Shown here piece by piece: positions 7,793-17,336 of a stretch of DNA of 64,000 nt (positions are counted from its first letter, which is position 1; every line of letters begins with the position of its first letter). Location of the stretch: the NCBI RefSeq assembly GCF_003254625.1, contig NZ_QJRJ01000077.1, positions 1 through 64,000 of the forward strand, read 5' to 3'. The notes below the pieces were generated by a model. It was not told the origin of the DNA. It worked only from the letters and a program-made list of their open reading frames with translations, and did not search any database. This DNA comes from Flavobacterium ginsenosidimutans. GTDB lineage: Bacteria; Bacteroidota; Bacteroidia; Flavobacteriales; Flavobacteriaceae. Made by a program: the position numbers and the translations under genes.

Positions 7793-8592
7793 TATTCTGC
7801 AGATTGAATAGTAATAGGCAGAGAGTAAAGTACTCTAACTTTTTTACCATTTTGCTCGCCGGGAGTCCATTTTGGACATTTTTTAAGAACACGAATTGCT
7901 TCTGCTCCTGTACCGTAACCGATATCTCTTAAAACTTTAATATCTGTTAACGACCCGTCTTTTTCAACTACAAACGTAACGTAAACTTTACCTTTTAAAC
8001 CTTCTTCTTCTGGAGTTTTGTAATTGTTTCCTACGAATTTGTAGAATTTATCAATTCCTCCTGGGAAATCTGGTTTTACCTCGATACCAGCTGTGTTATA
8101 AACGTTGTTATCTTCTTCTACTACTTGAGAAACAGGTCCTGTTCCTACTGGTTCATCTACAGTTAATACTGCATCTGGATCTCCTTTAATAGTTTCGGCT
8201 CCAACTTTTTTGTCTTTCAAATCCACAATTTTTGGCGGATCCTCAGTAACTTCCTCAGCTTTCGCTACCACAGGTTTTACGAATTTTACCTGATCCACTT
8301 TTGGTGGTGGTGGTGGCGGTGGTGGAGTGTTTGGTTTAATTTCCTCTTTTTTAGGAGGTAATTTAACCGTTGCAATCTTGATATCTTTATTCACATCTTC
8401 TTCCGTAGAATCTGGTAAAAAACTTGCAATAAGAGGAGCAGCCACAGCAGCGCTAAAGATAAGTGAACCGATAACAAGTGCTTTCACAGTTGTTTTTCCG
8501 TTCGATTTTCTCAGCTCATATGCACCATATATCTTATTACGTCCTTCGAATACGATATCAAGCCACTGATTTTTTATAATATCTAATTTCAT
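7792..8592 (-). CDS. tonB: Energy transducer TonB
   Basis: A 266-residue TonB: a cytoplasmic N-terminus (DIVFEGRNKIYGAYELRK, typical of Bacteroidota TonB), one membrane helix near 36-58, a proline-rich periplasmic span with eight consecutive Pro near 90-97, a linker with ETIKGDPDAVLT (about 130-141), and a C-terminal TonB domain from about 172 (PDFPGG ... LKGKVYVTFVVEKDGSL ... WTPGEQNGKKVRV). It carries proton-motive energy from ExbB/ExbD to outer-membrane receptors. Part of its linker is repeated in the VIT/vWA protein at 41486. Confidence 0.95.
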   Translation of the reverse strand: MKLDIIKNQWLDIVFEGRNKIYGAYELRKSNGKTTVKALVIGSLIFSAAVAAPLIASFLPDSTEEDVNKDIKIATVKLPPKKEEIKPNTPPPPPPPPKVDQVKFVKPVVAKAEEVTEDPPKIVDLKDKKVGAETIKGDPDAVLTVDEPVGTGPVSQVVEEDNNVYNTAGIEVKPDFPGGIDKFYKFVGNNYKTPEEEGLKGKVYVTFVVEKDGSLTDIKVLRDIGYGTGAEAIRVLKKCPKWTPGEQNGKKVRVLYSLPITIQSAE

Positions 8593-8622
8593 ATCTCTTG
8601 ATTTTTAATTTGATAAAAAAGA

Positions 8623-9189
8623 TTATTCAGCTTTTTTATCTATTAATTTCGTTTCCTCTGGTGTAAACTCAGGAACAATCGCGTAAGTTTCAACTCCAGT
8701 AATAGCCATCTCGTCTAAGATATCAACCAAATTACGGTAATTTGATTTCTTCGTTGGTTTGATGATTACAATGATTCCGTTTTTAGGTTTCCCTAAAGCT
8801 GTAGAATAAGCTAAAACATTTTTCTTTTGTTTTAACAGTTCTTTACGGATACCATCTTTACCATATGCAATATCCTTTGGCCCAACTTTTGGTGTCGCTA
8901 ATAACCCCATATAGAAAACCATCTTATTATCAGCCCCTAACATTACAGTCATGGTACGATTCTCATCTACCTTCGTGTCCACGTTTGGTTTATTAGGATC
9001 CTCATCTTTATTTGGCAATGATAAATCCATCGATTGAGGTTTTGACAACGAAGTAGTTAACATAAAGAATGTGATCAATAAGAATGCCAAATCCACCATT
9101 GCCGTTAAATCGACTTTCGAATTCTGCTTCTTGCTTCTTACTTTACCACCTTTACCACCACCGCCGTCGCCGGTATTTAATTCAGCCAT
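8623..9189 (-). CDS. exbD: ExbD/TolR biopolymer transport protein, second copy
   Basis: A 188-residue ExbD-family protein. A glycine-rich basic N-terminus is followed by one membrane helix with the conserved acidic residue (KVDLTAMVDLAFLLITFFMLT, about 26-46). The periplasmic domain ends with IVIIKPTKKSNYRNLVDILDEM. It forms the proton channel with ExbB. The gene lies 19 bases after the first exbD and 30 bases before tonB. Confidence 0.92.
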   Translation of the reverse strand: MAELNTGDGGGGKGGKVRSKKQNSKVDLTAMVDLAFLLITFFMLTTSLSKPQSMDLSLPNKDEDPNKPNVDTKVDENRTMTVMLGADNKMVFYMGLLATPKVGPKDIAYGKDGIRKELLKQKKNVLAYSTALGKPKNGIIVIIKPTKKSNYRNLVDILDEMAITGVETYAIVPEFTPEETKLIDKKAE

Positions 9190-9208
9190 TTTAGTGTATT
9201 TTTTTTAA

Positions 9209-9820
9209 TTAAAAGTCTTTCCCTCTCGTACCTGTAACTAAGTTAAAGGAATTGATTTTCTGATCTTGTAAGATATCCATAATTTTTTTAATTTTTGGAT
9301 ATTCTTCCTTAGCATCTCCTTTAATTGCAATTTGCAATTCTTTGTCATCAAGGTCAATTGTAGCTCTTCGAGAAATTAGAAGCCATTCTTTTAATTGATT
9401 GTCTAAAGAGTCTAAAGGAATCCCAGGTTGATTTGCCTTGGTTCTGTCCGCCGCTTTCATATCAATGATTTGCTTTAAACCTGTAATTGGCACACCAAAA
9501 TCATCCATAAGAGCAAATTTGGTTTTATCTTCTTCTGAAAATTCAATACCATATTTTGCACCCATTCCTTCAAGAGTTCTTTTACGAACCTCTCTTCCTT
9601 TGATGTCAAAAAATACTTTTCCTTTTCCTACTGTAATAATCGCCAAATCTGTATCTGGCAATTTAGTTTGTACAGTAGATGCAGGAGTATCTACAGGTAG
9701 TGCCTCTGGCACTTTAGCAGTCGCGGTTAAGATAAAGAACGTAAGCAAAAGGAACGCTACGTCACACATCGCAGTCATATCTGTCGATGTAGACTTCTTT
9801 TTCATTTTTATTTTAGCCAT
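9209..9820 (-). CDS. exbD: ExbD/TolR biopolymer transport protein, first copy
   Basis: A 203-residue ExbD-family protein with the same helix motif as its neighbour (TDMTAMCDVAFLLLTFFILT, about 13-32, Asp in the helix). Its periplasmic part is longer and has an insertion around 90-130. Two non-identical exbD genes after exbB are common in Bacteroidota and suggest a heteromeric ExbD dimer. 41 bases separate it from exbB. Confidence 0.92.
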   Translation of the reverse strand: MAKIKMKKKSTSTDMTAMCDVAFLLLTFFILTATAKVPEALPVDTPASTVQTKLPDTDLAIITVGKGKVFFDIKGREVRKRTLEGMGAKYGIEFSEEDKTKFALMDDFGVPITGLKQIIDMKAADRTKANQPGIPLDSLDNQLKEWLLISRRATIDLDDKELQIAIKGDAKEEYPKIKKIMDILQDQKINSFNLVTGTRGKDF

Positions 9821-9861
9821 TATCTTTTATTTTATTTTTTTGATATAAAATCAAAAATTAA

Positions 9862-10686
9862 TTATTGTCTTAAACTTCCTCTGAATTTTCTGTAAGTATT
9901 AACGATTGTAGTACCAGCCTCATCGATAGAGTAAGTTAAATCGTCAATTTTAGCAGTAAAGAAGTTGTAAGAAACAATTGCTAAGATAGAAGTAGAGATA
10001 CCTGTTGCAGTGTTGATAAGTGCCTCAGAGATACCTGTTGCAAGAGCAGCTTGGTCAGGAGTACCAGCAGAAGCTAACGCACCAAACGCTTTAATCATAC
10101 CAGATACAGTTCCTAATAATCCTCCTAATGTACCTAAAGATACTAAAGTAGAGATAATAGTCATGTTTTTCTCTAGCATTGGCATTTCTAATGAAGTTGC
10201 CTCTTCAATTTCTTTGTGGATTACTTCTGAAGCTTCTTCGCTATTGAATCCTTCTTTTTTAACATCTTGGTATTTTACCAAAGCAGATTTAATTGCATTT
10301 GCAACTGAACCTTGTTGTTTGTCGCAAGAAGCGATAGCAGCTTCGATGTTTCCTTCTTTAATACTACCTTGAACACTTTTCATGAATTTGTCAAGGTTAG
10401 TTTTTCCAGCAGCTTTACCGATAACAATAAATCTTTCGATAGAAAAAACAACAACCATTAAAAACATACCTAATAATACAGGTACAATGAAACCTCCTTT
10501 ATAAACTTGTCCTAATGTATTGATTGGATGTCCAGTTTCTGGATTACCTCCTTCGAAGTTCGCAGAGTCCCCCATGATTACTTTCCAAATAAACACCCCT
10601 ACTAAGATACACGCAACAATAATGATTCCAGTAATCATTCCTCCCCCATTTGAAGTGCTTTCTTTTTTAACTTTAACGTTTGCCAT
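9862..10686 (-). CDS. exbB: MotA/TolQ/ExbB proton channel protein
   Basis: A 274-residue polytopic protein, first gene of the operon. An N-terminal helix (about 18-38) is followed by a second helix (LLGMFLMVVVFSIERFIVIGK), a cytoplasmic helical domain, and the C-terminal pair of helices carrying GTLGGLLGTVSGMIKAF and the LINTATGISTSILAIVSY segment that line the proton path. The first helix makes it longer than classical ExbB, as usual in this phylum. Confidence 0.93.
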   Translation of the reverse strand: MANVKVKKESTSNGGGMITGIIIVACILVGVFIWKVIMGDSANFEGGNPETGHPINTLGQVYKGGFIVPVLLGMFLMVVVFSIERFIVIGKAAGKTNLDKFMKSVQGSIKEGNIEAAIASCDKQQGSVANAIKSALVKYQDVKKEGFNSEEASEVIHKEIEEATSLEMPMLEKNMTIISTLVSLGTLGGLLGTVSGMIKAFGALASAGTPDQAALATGISEALINTATGISTSILAIVSYNFFTAKIDDLTYSIDEAGTTIVNTYRKFRGSLRQ

Positions 10687-10750
10687 TTTTTTTAATTTTA
10701 ATAGTTTTAAATAATTTTTATTTTTTAGTTATATTTAACTTGTAGAGGAG

Positions 10751-10758
10751 CAAATTTA
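10751..10758 (-). promoter_or_regulatory. Probable -7 box of the exbB operon
   Basis: Minus strand TAAATTTG matches TAnnTTTG 64 bases before the exbB ATG. No convincing -33 TTG is seen at the usual distance. Confidence 0.45.
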
Positions 10759-11067
10759 TACGTTTAGTTTAAATAAAAAAACTTTTTTTAATTTAATTGA
10801 CCGAAATTTAACTTCAATTTAAAAAATATCTCATTAAATTGCCGGCATCATTTTTTAGATAAACCAAAAAAAAGGACTATAATTGGAAAAATTACAACGT
10901 TTTAGTAAATATTCAAAGATTCCTTTGATATCTTCTTAAAAAGCTGAGAATTTTTTTTTTATTAAATTTTCAATCAAAAAAAGCTTTTTCTTACTAAAAA
11001 AAACTATAATAAAAATGCCCAAACACACAGCAATACTCATATAACCAACTAAATTACAAATAAAAAC
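10759..11067. other. AT-rich divergent intergenic region
   Basis: Very AT-rich, with long A and T tracts, between divergent exbB and the HerA-like gene. I see no consensus promoter for the plus-strand gene, no coding frame and no clear hairpin. Confidence 0.5.
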
Positions 11068-12585
11068 ATGAATAAAAAAGACAATTTTATTGCAGATATA
11101 AATACAGGGTATTCTTCTAAAGGTGACAGCATCATTCTAGGAGGCGCAATACTTGATGGTGAGCCACTTGCAGAAGCACATGTCAAAATTCCGCTGAAAA
11201 CTTTAAATCGTCATGGCTTAATTGCTGGAGCAACAGGAACAGGAAAAACGAAAACAATTCAGGTCTTTTCTGAACAGCTTTCTAATGCTGGAATTCCTGT
11301 TTTAATGATGGATATTAAAGGAGATTTTAGTGGTATTGCTAAAGAAGGTAAAGAAGAAGGTTTCATTACAGAACGTCATGCAAAAATAAATATACCTTAT
11401 AATGTATCATCATTTCCTGTTGAGCTGATGTCTTTATCTAAACAGGATGGAGTTAGACTGCGCGCCACAGTTTCTGAGTTTGGACCTGTCTTGTTTTCCA
11501 GAATCCTGGATTTAAATGACACTCAGGCTGGTGTTGTGGCTGTTATCTTTAAATACTGCGATGATAACCAAATGCCTTTGCTTGATTTAAAAGACATTAA
11601 AAAAGTAATCAATTATATTACTGAGGAAGGCAAGGATGAAATTGCTGCGAGTTACGGAAAAATTTCAACAGCAACAACTGGAACAATTCTTAGAAAAATT
11701 ATTGAATTGGAACAGCAAGGCGGTGATTTGTTTTTTGGCGAATTATCATTTGAAACTGATGATTTGATGCGAATCGACGAAAACGGGAAAGGCTACGTAA
11801 ATATCATCCGCTTGACGGATATTCAGGATAAGCCAAAATTATTCTCGACTTTCATGTTAAGTCTTTTGGCAGAAATTTATCAGAAAATGCCAGAAAAAGG
11901 AGATGCGGAACAACCTGAATTGGTAATTTTTATTGACGAAGCGCATTTAATTTTTAATGAGGCAAGCAAAGCTTTATTGGAACAAATTGAAACAATAGTA
12001 AAACTGATTCGTTCAAAAGGTGTTGGTATTTATTTTGTAACCCAAAACCCAATGGACGTTCCAAGCGGTGTTTTAGCTCAGCTTGGATTGAAAATTCAGC
12101 ACGCGCTTAGAGCTTTTACAGCAAATGACCGTCAGGCAATTAAGAAAACTGCCGACAATTATCCTACTTCTCCATATTATAAAACAGACGAATTACTAAC
12201 GAGTTTAGGAATTGGAGAAGCTTTGGTTACCGCGCTTAACGAAAAAGGTATTCCAACTCCGCTTGTTGCTACAATGATGCGTGCACCAATGAGCCGAATG
12301 GACATTTTATCTGCACAAGAAATTGAGGAAATAAATGGAAAATCAAAATTGGTTAAGAAATACGAAGAAGAAATTGACCGCGAAAGTGCTTTCGAAATCT
12401 TAAATAAAAAATTAGCTCAAGCAGCTGAAGTTGCAGCACAGCAAGAAGAACAAGCTCCAGCAAAATCGTCAAAATCAGAACCAAGTACTACAGAGGTTGT
12501 TACAAAATCTGTTTTGAAAGTTGTTACAAGCGCTACCTTTATAAGAGGCGTTTTTGGAGTTTTATCTAAATTTCTAAAGAAGTAA
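11068..12585 (+). CDS. HerA-like/DUF853 ATPase (YjgR type)
   Basis: A 505-residue P-loop ATPase of the HerA/FtsK superfamily. Walker A GATGTGKT is at 54-61 and Walker B LVIFIDEAH near 285-293. A C-terminal Ala/Gln-rich linker and a basic tail follow. It matches the E. coli YjgR/DUF853 type in length and layout. No NurA nuclease or other anti-phage partner gene is next to it, so I read it as the housekeeping form. Cellular role unknown. Confidence 0.85.
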   Translation: MNKKDNFIADINTGYSSKGDSIILGGAILDGEPLAEAHVKIPLKTLNRHGLIAGATGTGKTKTIQVFSEQLSNAGIPVLMMDIKGDFSGIAKEGKEEGFITERHAKINIPYNVSSFPVELMSLSKQDGVRLRATVSEFGPVLFSRILDLNDTQAGVVAVIFKYCDDNQMPLLDLKDIKKVINYITEEGKDEIAASYGKISTATTGTILRKIIELEQQGGDLFFGELSFETDDLMRIDENGKGYVNIIRLTDIQDKPKLFSTFMLSLLAEIYQKMPEKGDAEQPELVIFIDEAHLIFNEASKALLEQIETIVKLIRSKGVGIYFVTQNPMDVPSGVLAQLGLKIQHALRAFTANDRQAIKKTADNYPTSPYYKTDELLTSLGIGEALVTALNEKGIPTPLVATMMRAPMSRMDILSAQEIEEINGKSKLVKKYEEEIDRESAFEILNKKLAQAAEVAAQQEEQAPAKSSKSEPSTTEVVTKSVLKVVTSATFIRGVFGVLSKFLKK

Positions 12586-12640
12586 AAAACTTATTTAAAC
12601 CATATTAAGTAATATTAGTTCATTTAATTTTACAAATACA

Positions 12641-12677
12641 AAACCCGACAGATTTTTAAAACCTGTCGGGTTTATTT
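12641..12677. terminator. Bidirectional terminator, CCCGACAG family copy 2
   Basis: AAACCCGACAG (12641-12651) pairs perfectly with CTGTCGGGTTT (12663-12673) across TTTTTAAAA. It lies between the convergent HerA-like and kmo genes. Confidence 0.85.
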
Positions 12678-12715
12678 TGCGCACAGTATTATATTTACTT
12701 ATTGGTTTAAAAATT

Positions 12716-14059
12716 TTATCTTTTTTCTAGTAATTCCAGAATCTTATTTTCAACTTCTGGTGTATTCCAGATGTTTTCGACATTTTCCATTCGAAGCACT
12801 TCTTCCATAATTCCGTTTTGATAATCTCCAATTGCCAAGGCTTCGGCATACGGGCGATCACTAAAAGTAACACGGCTATAAAGCGGAATCCATTTATCTG
12901 GATGTTTGTCTGAAAAGACTTTTTCTATTTTTTTCTGCAATAAGAATTTTTCATCTGCAGTCTTGGTACTCATTTCCAAGAAATTTCGATACGAAAGTTC
13001 AGCAATTGCATCTGCATTTGGTTTTCTAGAAATTTGATATTCTGCGAAGATCTTTTTCCAATCATCTCCGTACTTTTCAATCATTTCGTTCAAAACCGTA
13101 ATATCTTCAAAACCAGCATTCATACCTTGTCCGTAAAAAGGAACAATTGCATGGCAGGCATCTCCAATTAAGGCAATTTTATTTTCGTAAGTCCAAGGAA
13201 AACATTTCATTGTAACCAATGTACTTGTTGGGTTTTTAAAGAAATCGTTTGCCAATTCTGGAATCACTTCAATTGAATCTGGGAAATTTTTCTCGAAGAA
13301 ATCTTCGACCATTTTTCGATCTACAAGCGATTCAAAAGAATTTTCTCCTTCAAAAGGCATAAATAAGGTACAAGTAAAACTTCCGTCTAGGTTAGGAAGT
13401 GCAATTAGCATGTACTCGCCTCTCGGCCAAATATGAAATGAATTTTTATCTAACTTATGTGTTCCATCAGGGTTTGCTGGAATATTCAATTCTTTGTAAC
13501 CCATATTTAAAAATTCCTGAGAATAATTAAACATACTCTGACGCTGCATTCTATGACGAATTCTAGAAAAAGCTCCATCGGCACCAAAAACCATGTCGAA
13601 CTTTCTTTCTTCCCATTCCCCTCTTTCGCTTTCGCCAATATGAAGTGTTGCATCGTTTAAAGTAACATCCCAAACTTTTTGTTCAAAATGAAATTCAGCT
13701 CCAGCTTCTTCAGCCAAATCGATCATTCTTCTGTTTAGTTTTCCTCTTGAAATAGAATAAATCGATTCGCCTTCTTGTCCATAATTCTGAAAATTCAATT
13801 TATCGACCAAATGAATTGCACGTTTATCCATCGGAATTGCAATTTCTCGAACCGAATCGCCAACGCCAACAGCATCCAAAGCCTTCCAGCCACGATTAGA
13901 CATTGCTAAATTAATAGAACGGCCAGAGAAATTTATTTTTCGGATATCTGGGCTACGATCATAAACATGAACGGTGTGACCAGCTTTTTTAAGATAAATT
14001 GCCAGAAGCGACCCTACAAGTCCGGAACCAACAACAGCAATTTTTAATGAAGTTTGCAT
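12716..14059 (-). CDS. kmo: Kynurenine 3-monooxygenase
   Basis: A 447-residue FAD-dependent aromatic hydroxylase that converts L-kynurenine to 3-hydroxykynurenine. The N-terminal Rossmann motif is VVGSGLVGSLLAIYL (9-23). The NADPH/FAD motif MVFGADGAFSRIRHRM is near 155-170 and the GD motif ALIGDACHAIVPFYGQGMNA near 295. KINFSGRSINLAMSNRG is a family signature that contacts substrate. kynU, which acts on the product, is at 29147. Together they point to tryptophan breakdown or de novo NAD synthesis. Confidence 0.94.
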   Translation of the reverse strand: MQTSLKIAVVGSGLVGSLLAIYLKKAGHTVHVYDRSPDIRKINFSGRSINLAMSNRGWKALDAVGVGDSVREIAIPMDKRAIHLVDKLNFQNYGQEGESIYSISRGKLNRRMIDLAEEAGAEFHFEQKVWDVTLNDATLHIGESERGEWEERKFDMVFGADGAFSRIRHRMQRQSMFNYSQEFLNMGYKELNIPANPDGTHKLDKNSFHIWPRGEYMLIALPNLDGSFTCTLFMPFEGENSFESLVDRKMVEDFFEKNFPDSIEVIPELANDFFKNPTSTLVTMKCFPWTYENKIALIGDACHAIVPFYGQGMNAGFEDITVLNEMIEKYGDDWKKIFAEYQISRKPNADAIAELSYRNFLEMSTKTADEKFLLQKKIEKVFSDKHPDKWIPLYSRVTFSDRPYAEALAIGDYQNGIMEEVLRMENVENIWNTPEVENKILELLEKR

Positions 14060-14274
14060 CGAGGAAAATCTAATATTGGGTCGTAAAAATAACTAATAAT
14101 TATACATGAGCCGTAAAATAAATGAACAAATTGTGTGTAAATAGTGATTCAGAAAGATTAGTCTGTTTTATATCTTTTTAAAAATATAACAAATTGTTGT
14201 TTTATTTGATTTGTTTAAAGAAATCAAACAATTACTTTCGCTCTTCATTACTTCATTAGATAAAATAAAAATTC

Positions 14275-14868
14275 ATGAACAGCGAAATAGTACAATCAGA
14301 CATTATTTTAGAAAATGAGAAAGTGCTTTTAATTCCATTTGAAAACGAAAGGAATATAGAATTGAAAGAAATCATTTTTGATGACGAAATTTGGAAATAT
14401 ATGGAAATGTATGTTCGAAACGATCAAGATTTCGAAAACTATATAAAAAGTACATTTAAACAAAAAACAGACGGCATTTGTTATCCTTTTTTAATAATTG
14501 ACAAAGCGACTAACAAAGTTGCTGGAAGTACGCGTTATGGCTATTTAAATCACGCCAGTCAAAAATGTGAAATTGGCTGGACTTGGTACGGAAAAGCATT
14601 TCAGGGAACTGGATTAAATCAGGCCTGCAAATTTGAACTGCTTAATTTTGGTTTCGAAAAAATTCAATTTAGAAGAATACAATTCAGCGCAGATCTTGAA
14701 AATATAAGATCACAAAAAGCCATTGAAAAATTGGGCGCTGTAAAAGAAGGCGTTTTCAGAAACAATTATGTTGATTCTGAAGGAAAAAGTAAATCTGATG
14801 TTTATTTCAGTATTATTTTGGAAGAATGGGAAAATACTAAAAAAGAATATTTTTCGGAATTTGTTTGA
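14275..14868 (+). CDS. GNAT N-acetyltransferase, RimJ/RimL type
   Basis: A 197-residue acetyltransferase. The order is typical of the RimJ/RimL group: KVAGSTRYG, then EIGWTWYGKAFQGTGLNQACKF (acetyl-CoA binding), then the Asn-rich SADLENIRSQKAIEKLGAVKEG. Many members modify ribosomal protein N-termini or small-molecule amines. Substrate unknown. A single gene ending at a bidirectional terminator (14882-14915). Confidence 0.85.
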   Translation: MNSEIVQSDIILENEKVLLIPFENERNIELKEIIFDDEIWKYMEMYVRNDQDFENYIKSTFKQKTDGICYPFLIIDKATNKVAGSTRYGYLNHASQKCEIGWTWYGKAFQGTGLNQACKFELLNFGFEKIQFRRIQFSADLENIRSQKAIEKLGAVKEGVFRNNYVDSEGKSKSDVYFSIILEEWENTKKEYFSEFV

Positions 14869-14881
14869 GACTTTTGAAATA

Positions 14882-14915
14882 AAAAACAACCCAGTTTTTA
14901 AGCTGGGTTGTTTTT
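14882..14915. terminator. Bidirectional terminator
   Basis: AAAACAACCCAG and CTGGGTTGTTTT form a 12-bp stem between the convergent acetyltransferase and DUF1254 genes, with A and T tracts outside. Confidence 0.85.
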
Positions 14916-14918
14916 GAG

Positions 14919-16364
14919 TCAATTAACCTTCTCGATATCATTCAGCTTCCAAGATTGATCGAACAATGCTGGAGTTGGTCCATAGAATCTTGCTAGTATT
15001 TCGAAATCGCCTTTTGGATCTGTCGGAACCCAATTACTTTCTCCTTCTGGCGGTGGTTTTGGCCCAAAGTACAAAGTAACTGTTCCGTCGGAATTCTTTT
15101 TAATTCCAGGTGTTTGAGAAGAACGCGCTGCCCATTTTAAATCTCGAATAAAAGTATGTGTATCACGGTTGTAAGCCGTCATTGACCAATATTGTTTTAC
15201 CGGAACATTTGCAGGAACTATCACTTTATAAGAGGAGCTTCCTTTCAATATATTACCTTCTTTATCTTTTATCGCCATAAGATAATATTGAGATTCTCCT
15301 AGATGTTTTGCACTAAAAAAAGCTATCATATAACAAATGCCTCTATTATCAATTGGGTAAATTTCTTTTATACCAAAAGAACTCTTTACACTCTTTATAT
15401 TCTCTTCATCTGCCGGAAAAAACCAATTAGCACTTCCGTAAAAAGGTTTTATATTTTCGTAATTATAAATAAGCCAGTCCCTCGCTTCATTAACAGCAGC
15501 TTTAAAAATTTCTTTAGTTCTTGCATCAGGACTAAAGTTTTGTCCCCTATTTATCCCAATTGTTCTTAGAGGATCAATCATTACTCTATCACGCTCAAGA
15601 AAAGGTTCTTGCTGAACTATTTCATTTAATGTTTGATAAAAACTTTCATCATATTTAATAGCGGAATCATAAACTGCTTTTGAAGCATCTACAAATGTTG
15701 TTTTTGGCGAATTTGAAGCTTCAGAATAAGGATATAATTTTACTCTTTTGCTATAATCAATAGCGGTTTTGACATCTGAGGGGCTACCGCTTTTTAGAAC
15801 CGAACGCAAAAGTGCATAACCACGATACGTATCAGACTGCATTACAAAATAACCAGACGGAATTTTACTTTTATCATAACCAGGAGGCAGAATAAGATAT
15901 TTTCCGCCTTTTCCTTTATCCATTCCTCCAGGCCCAACGTCTTCAATAGCTGCTTGCCAGTAATTCATCACGCTTCCGTTAAAAACGCCATTGTCTGCAG
16001 GAGGAATTTCTAAAACTACTGGCCCTTTTTCAGTATTGAAAAAAGGCATTAAATATATAACATCTGGATTTGGAGTAAGAGTTTGATTTTTCCAATTTAA
16101 TAAACCCGGCCAATACACAATTTGATTGTAAGAACCGTTAAGTTTTTCCATCTCTTTATACATAAGCTGAAAATTTACTGCTGGTATTCCCCAAATAGCC
16201 GCTTCGACAGCTCTGTTGTAGAGTATTTTTTCTTTTATATTTTCAGGCTGAAAACTGGTTTGAGGAGTTTTTTCATTCTGATTAACTGCTGTTTCTTTAT
16301 TTTCTTTTTTACAAGCTGTAATAAAGCACATTAACAAAAATATACTAGGAATAATTTTTTTCAT
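14919..16364 (-). CDS. DUF1254/DUF1214-domain lipoprotein
   Basis: A 481-residue protein with a lipoprotein signal (LMCFITAC, Cys at about 18). The N-terminal DUF1254 part carries NPDVIYLMPFFNTEKGPVVLEIP, and the C-terminal DUF1214 part has YWSMTAYNRDTHTFI and LYFGPKPPPEGESNWVPT. Proteins of this pair of domains are widespread and of unknown biochemical function. It is divergent from an AraC-family regulator at 16529, which could control it; that link is inference. Confidence 0.85.
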   Translation of the reverse strand: MKKIIPSIFLLMCFITACKKENKETAVNQNEKTPQTSFQPENIKEKILYNRAVEAAIWGIPAVNFQLMYKEMEKLNGSYNQIVYWPGLLNWKNQTLTPNPDVIYLMPFFNTEKGPVVLEIPPADNGVFNGSVMNYWQAAIEDVGPGGMDKGKGGKYLILPPGYDKSKIPSGYFVMQSDTYRGYALLRSVLKSGSPSDVKTAIDYSKRVKLYPYSEASNSPKTTFVDASKAVYDSAIKYDESFYQTLNEIVQQEPFLERDRVMIDPLRTIGINRGQNFSPDARTKEIFKAAVNEARDWLIYNYENIKPFYGSANWFFPADEENIKSVKSSFGIKEIYPIDNRGICYMIAFFSAKHLGESQYYLMAIKDKEGNILKGSSSYKVIVPANVPVKQYWSMTAYNRDTHTFIRDLKWAARSSQTPGIKKNSDGTVTLYFGPKPPPEGESNWVPTDPKGDFEILARFYGPTPALFDQSWKLNDIEKVN

Positions 16365-16401
16365 CGCTTCTGAGTTAATTTGTTAGACAGGAATTTCCAA
16401 T

Positions 16402-16409
16402 CAAATGTA
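16402..16409 (-). promoter_or_regulatory. Possible -7 box of the DUF1254 gene
   Basis: Minus strand TACATTTG matches TAnnTTTG 38 bases before the ATG. No good -33 TTG seen. Confidence 0.4.
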
Positions 16410-16486
16410 AAGCATGCAAGGAAAATAAAATTATTCTCACAGTTCTATTAGGTTTCACTTTATAAAATGAAACCATTTTTTTGGCT

Positions 16487-16494
16487 TAAATTTG
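16487..16494 (+). promoter_or_regulatory. Possible -7 box of the AraC-family gene
   Basis: TAAATTTG matches TAnnTTTG 35 bases before the ATG at 16529. The -33 region is not clear. Confidence 0.4.
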
Positions 16495-16528
16495 AAACAG
16501 AATAGGAGTTTTTAATTCAGAAAAATAA

Positions 16529-17317
16529 ATGCAGTTATATTCAGAACATTATGTAAGTCCGAAAACCGAGAGATTCGTCAATAAAATTTGGTGTTTGAAT
16601 AACAGCATTGGCGAAAGCCTGATAGAAAATAAACTCGTTTTACCAAATGGCTGTTTTAATTTGGCCGTTGTGAGCGGCAATGCAATTGAAGTCCATACGA
16701 GTAAAAACAAATGCGAAATGAACGAAGGCATTTATTTCTGTTCTCAAATGACTAATAAAGTGCTCGTTAATATTCGGCCGAAAACAAAAGTTACGATTAT
16801 TCAATTGCATACATGGACACTTTCAATGTTTCCAAAATACGATTTGAACAATTTTACAGATTCGATTATTAAAATTAATTCAGCTGAATTGCCTTTTAAA
16901 CTTGAGATTCAATCTGATATTGAAAAAGTATTAAAAACAATAAATACTTATTTTGAAGCATTAGCAGATTCAAATCAAAATACAATTGAAAAAATCTGTG
17001 AAATTATAAGACTTCATGAAGATGAAATTTCAGTTTCAGAAATAGGAAAATTGTTGAATTCTTCGCAGCGATTACTTCAAATAAAATTTAAAACGGCGAC
17101 TGGGCTTACGATTAAAAAATACATTCAGATTTTAAAATTCAGAAAATCGGTTGATCAAATGCTGAATGCCGATTTAGAGAAAATGAGTTTAACCGAAATT
17201 GCGCTTTACAATAAATATTTCGATCAATCGCACTTTATCAGAAAGTTTAAAGACGTGACTAAAATAACTCCAAAAATGTTTAATCCAGAAATGTATTTTC
17301 TTTCGCAAAAAAGATAA
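16529..17317 (+). CDS. AraC-family transcriptional regulator
   Basis: A 262-residue regulator. The N-terminal ~140 residues look like the DUF6597 sensor type (YVSPKTERFVNKIWCL, LVLPNGCFNLAVVSGNA). The C-terminal ~100 residues hold two helix-turn-helix units (SVSEIGKLLNSSQRLLQIKF and SLTEIALYNKYFDQSHFIRKF). It sits between the divergent DUF1254 gene and the two serine hydrolase genes, any of which could be its target. Confidence 0.88.
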   Translation: MQLYSEHYVSPKTERFVNKIWCLNNSIGESLIENKLVLPNGCFNLAVVSGNAIEVHTSKNKCEMNEGIYFCSQMTNKVLVNIRPKTKVTIIQLHTWTLSMFPKYDLNNFTDSIIKINSAELPFKLEIQSDIEKVLKTINTYFEALADSNQNTIEKICEIIRLHEDEISVSEIGKLLNSSQRLLQIKFKTATGLTIKKYIQILKFRKSVDQMLNADLEKMSLTEIALYNKYFDQSHFIRKFKDVTKITPKMFNPEMYFLSQKR

Positions 17318-17336
17318 GATTTCGCATTTGTACAAT

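Noticed and set aside
11068-12585. HerA-like ATPase as part of an anti-phage system
   Set aside because: No nuclease, NurA, Sir2 or other defence partner is adjacent, and the length and motifs fit the widespread DUF853/YjgR type.
12641-12677. CCCGACAG hairpin as an attenuator or riboswitch
   Set aside because: It lies between convergent gene ends, where a bidirectional terminator is the simple reading.
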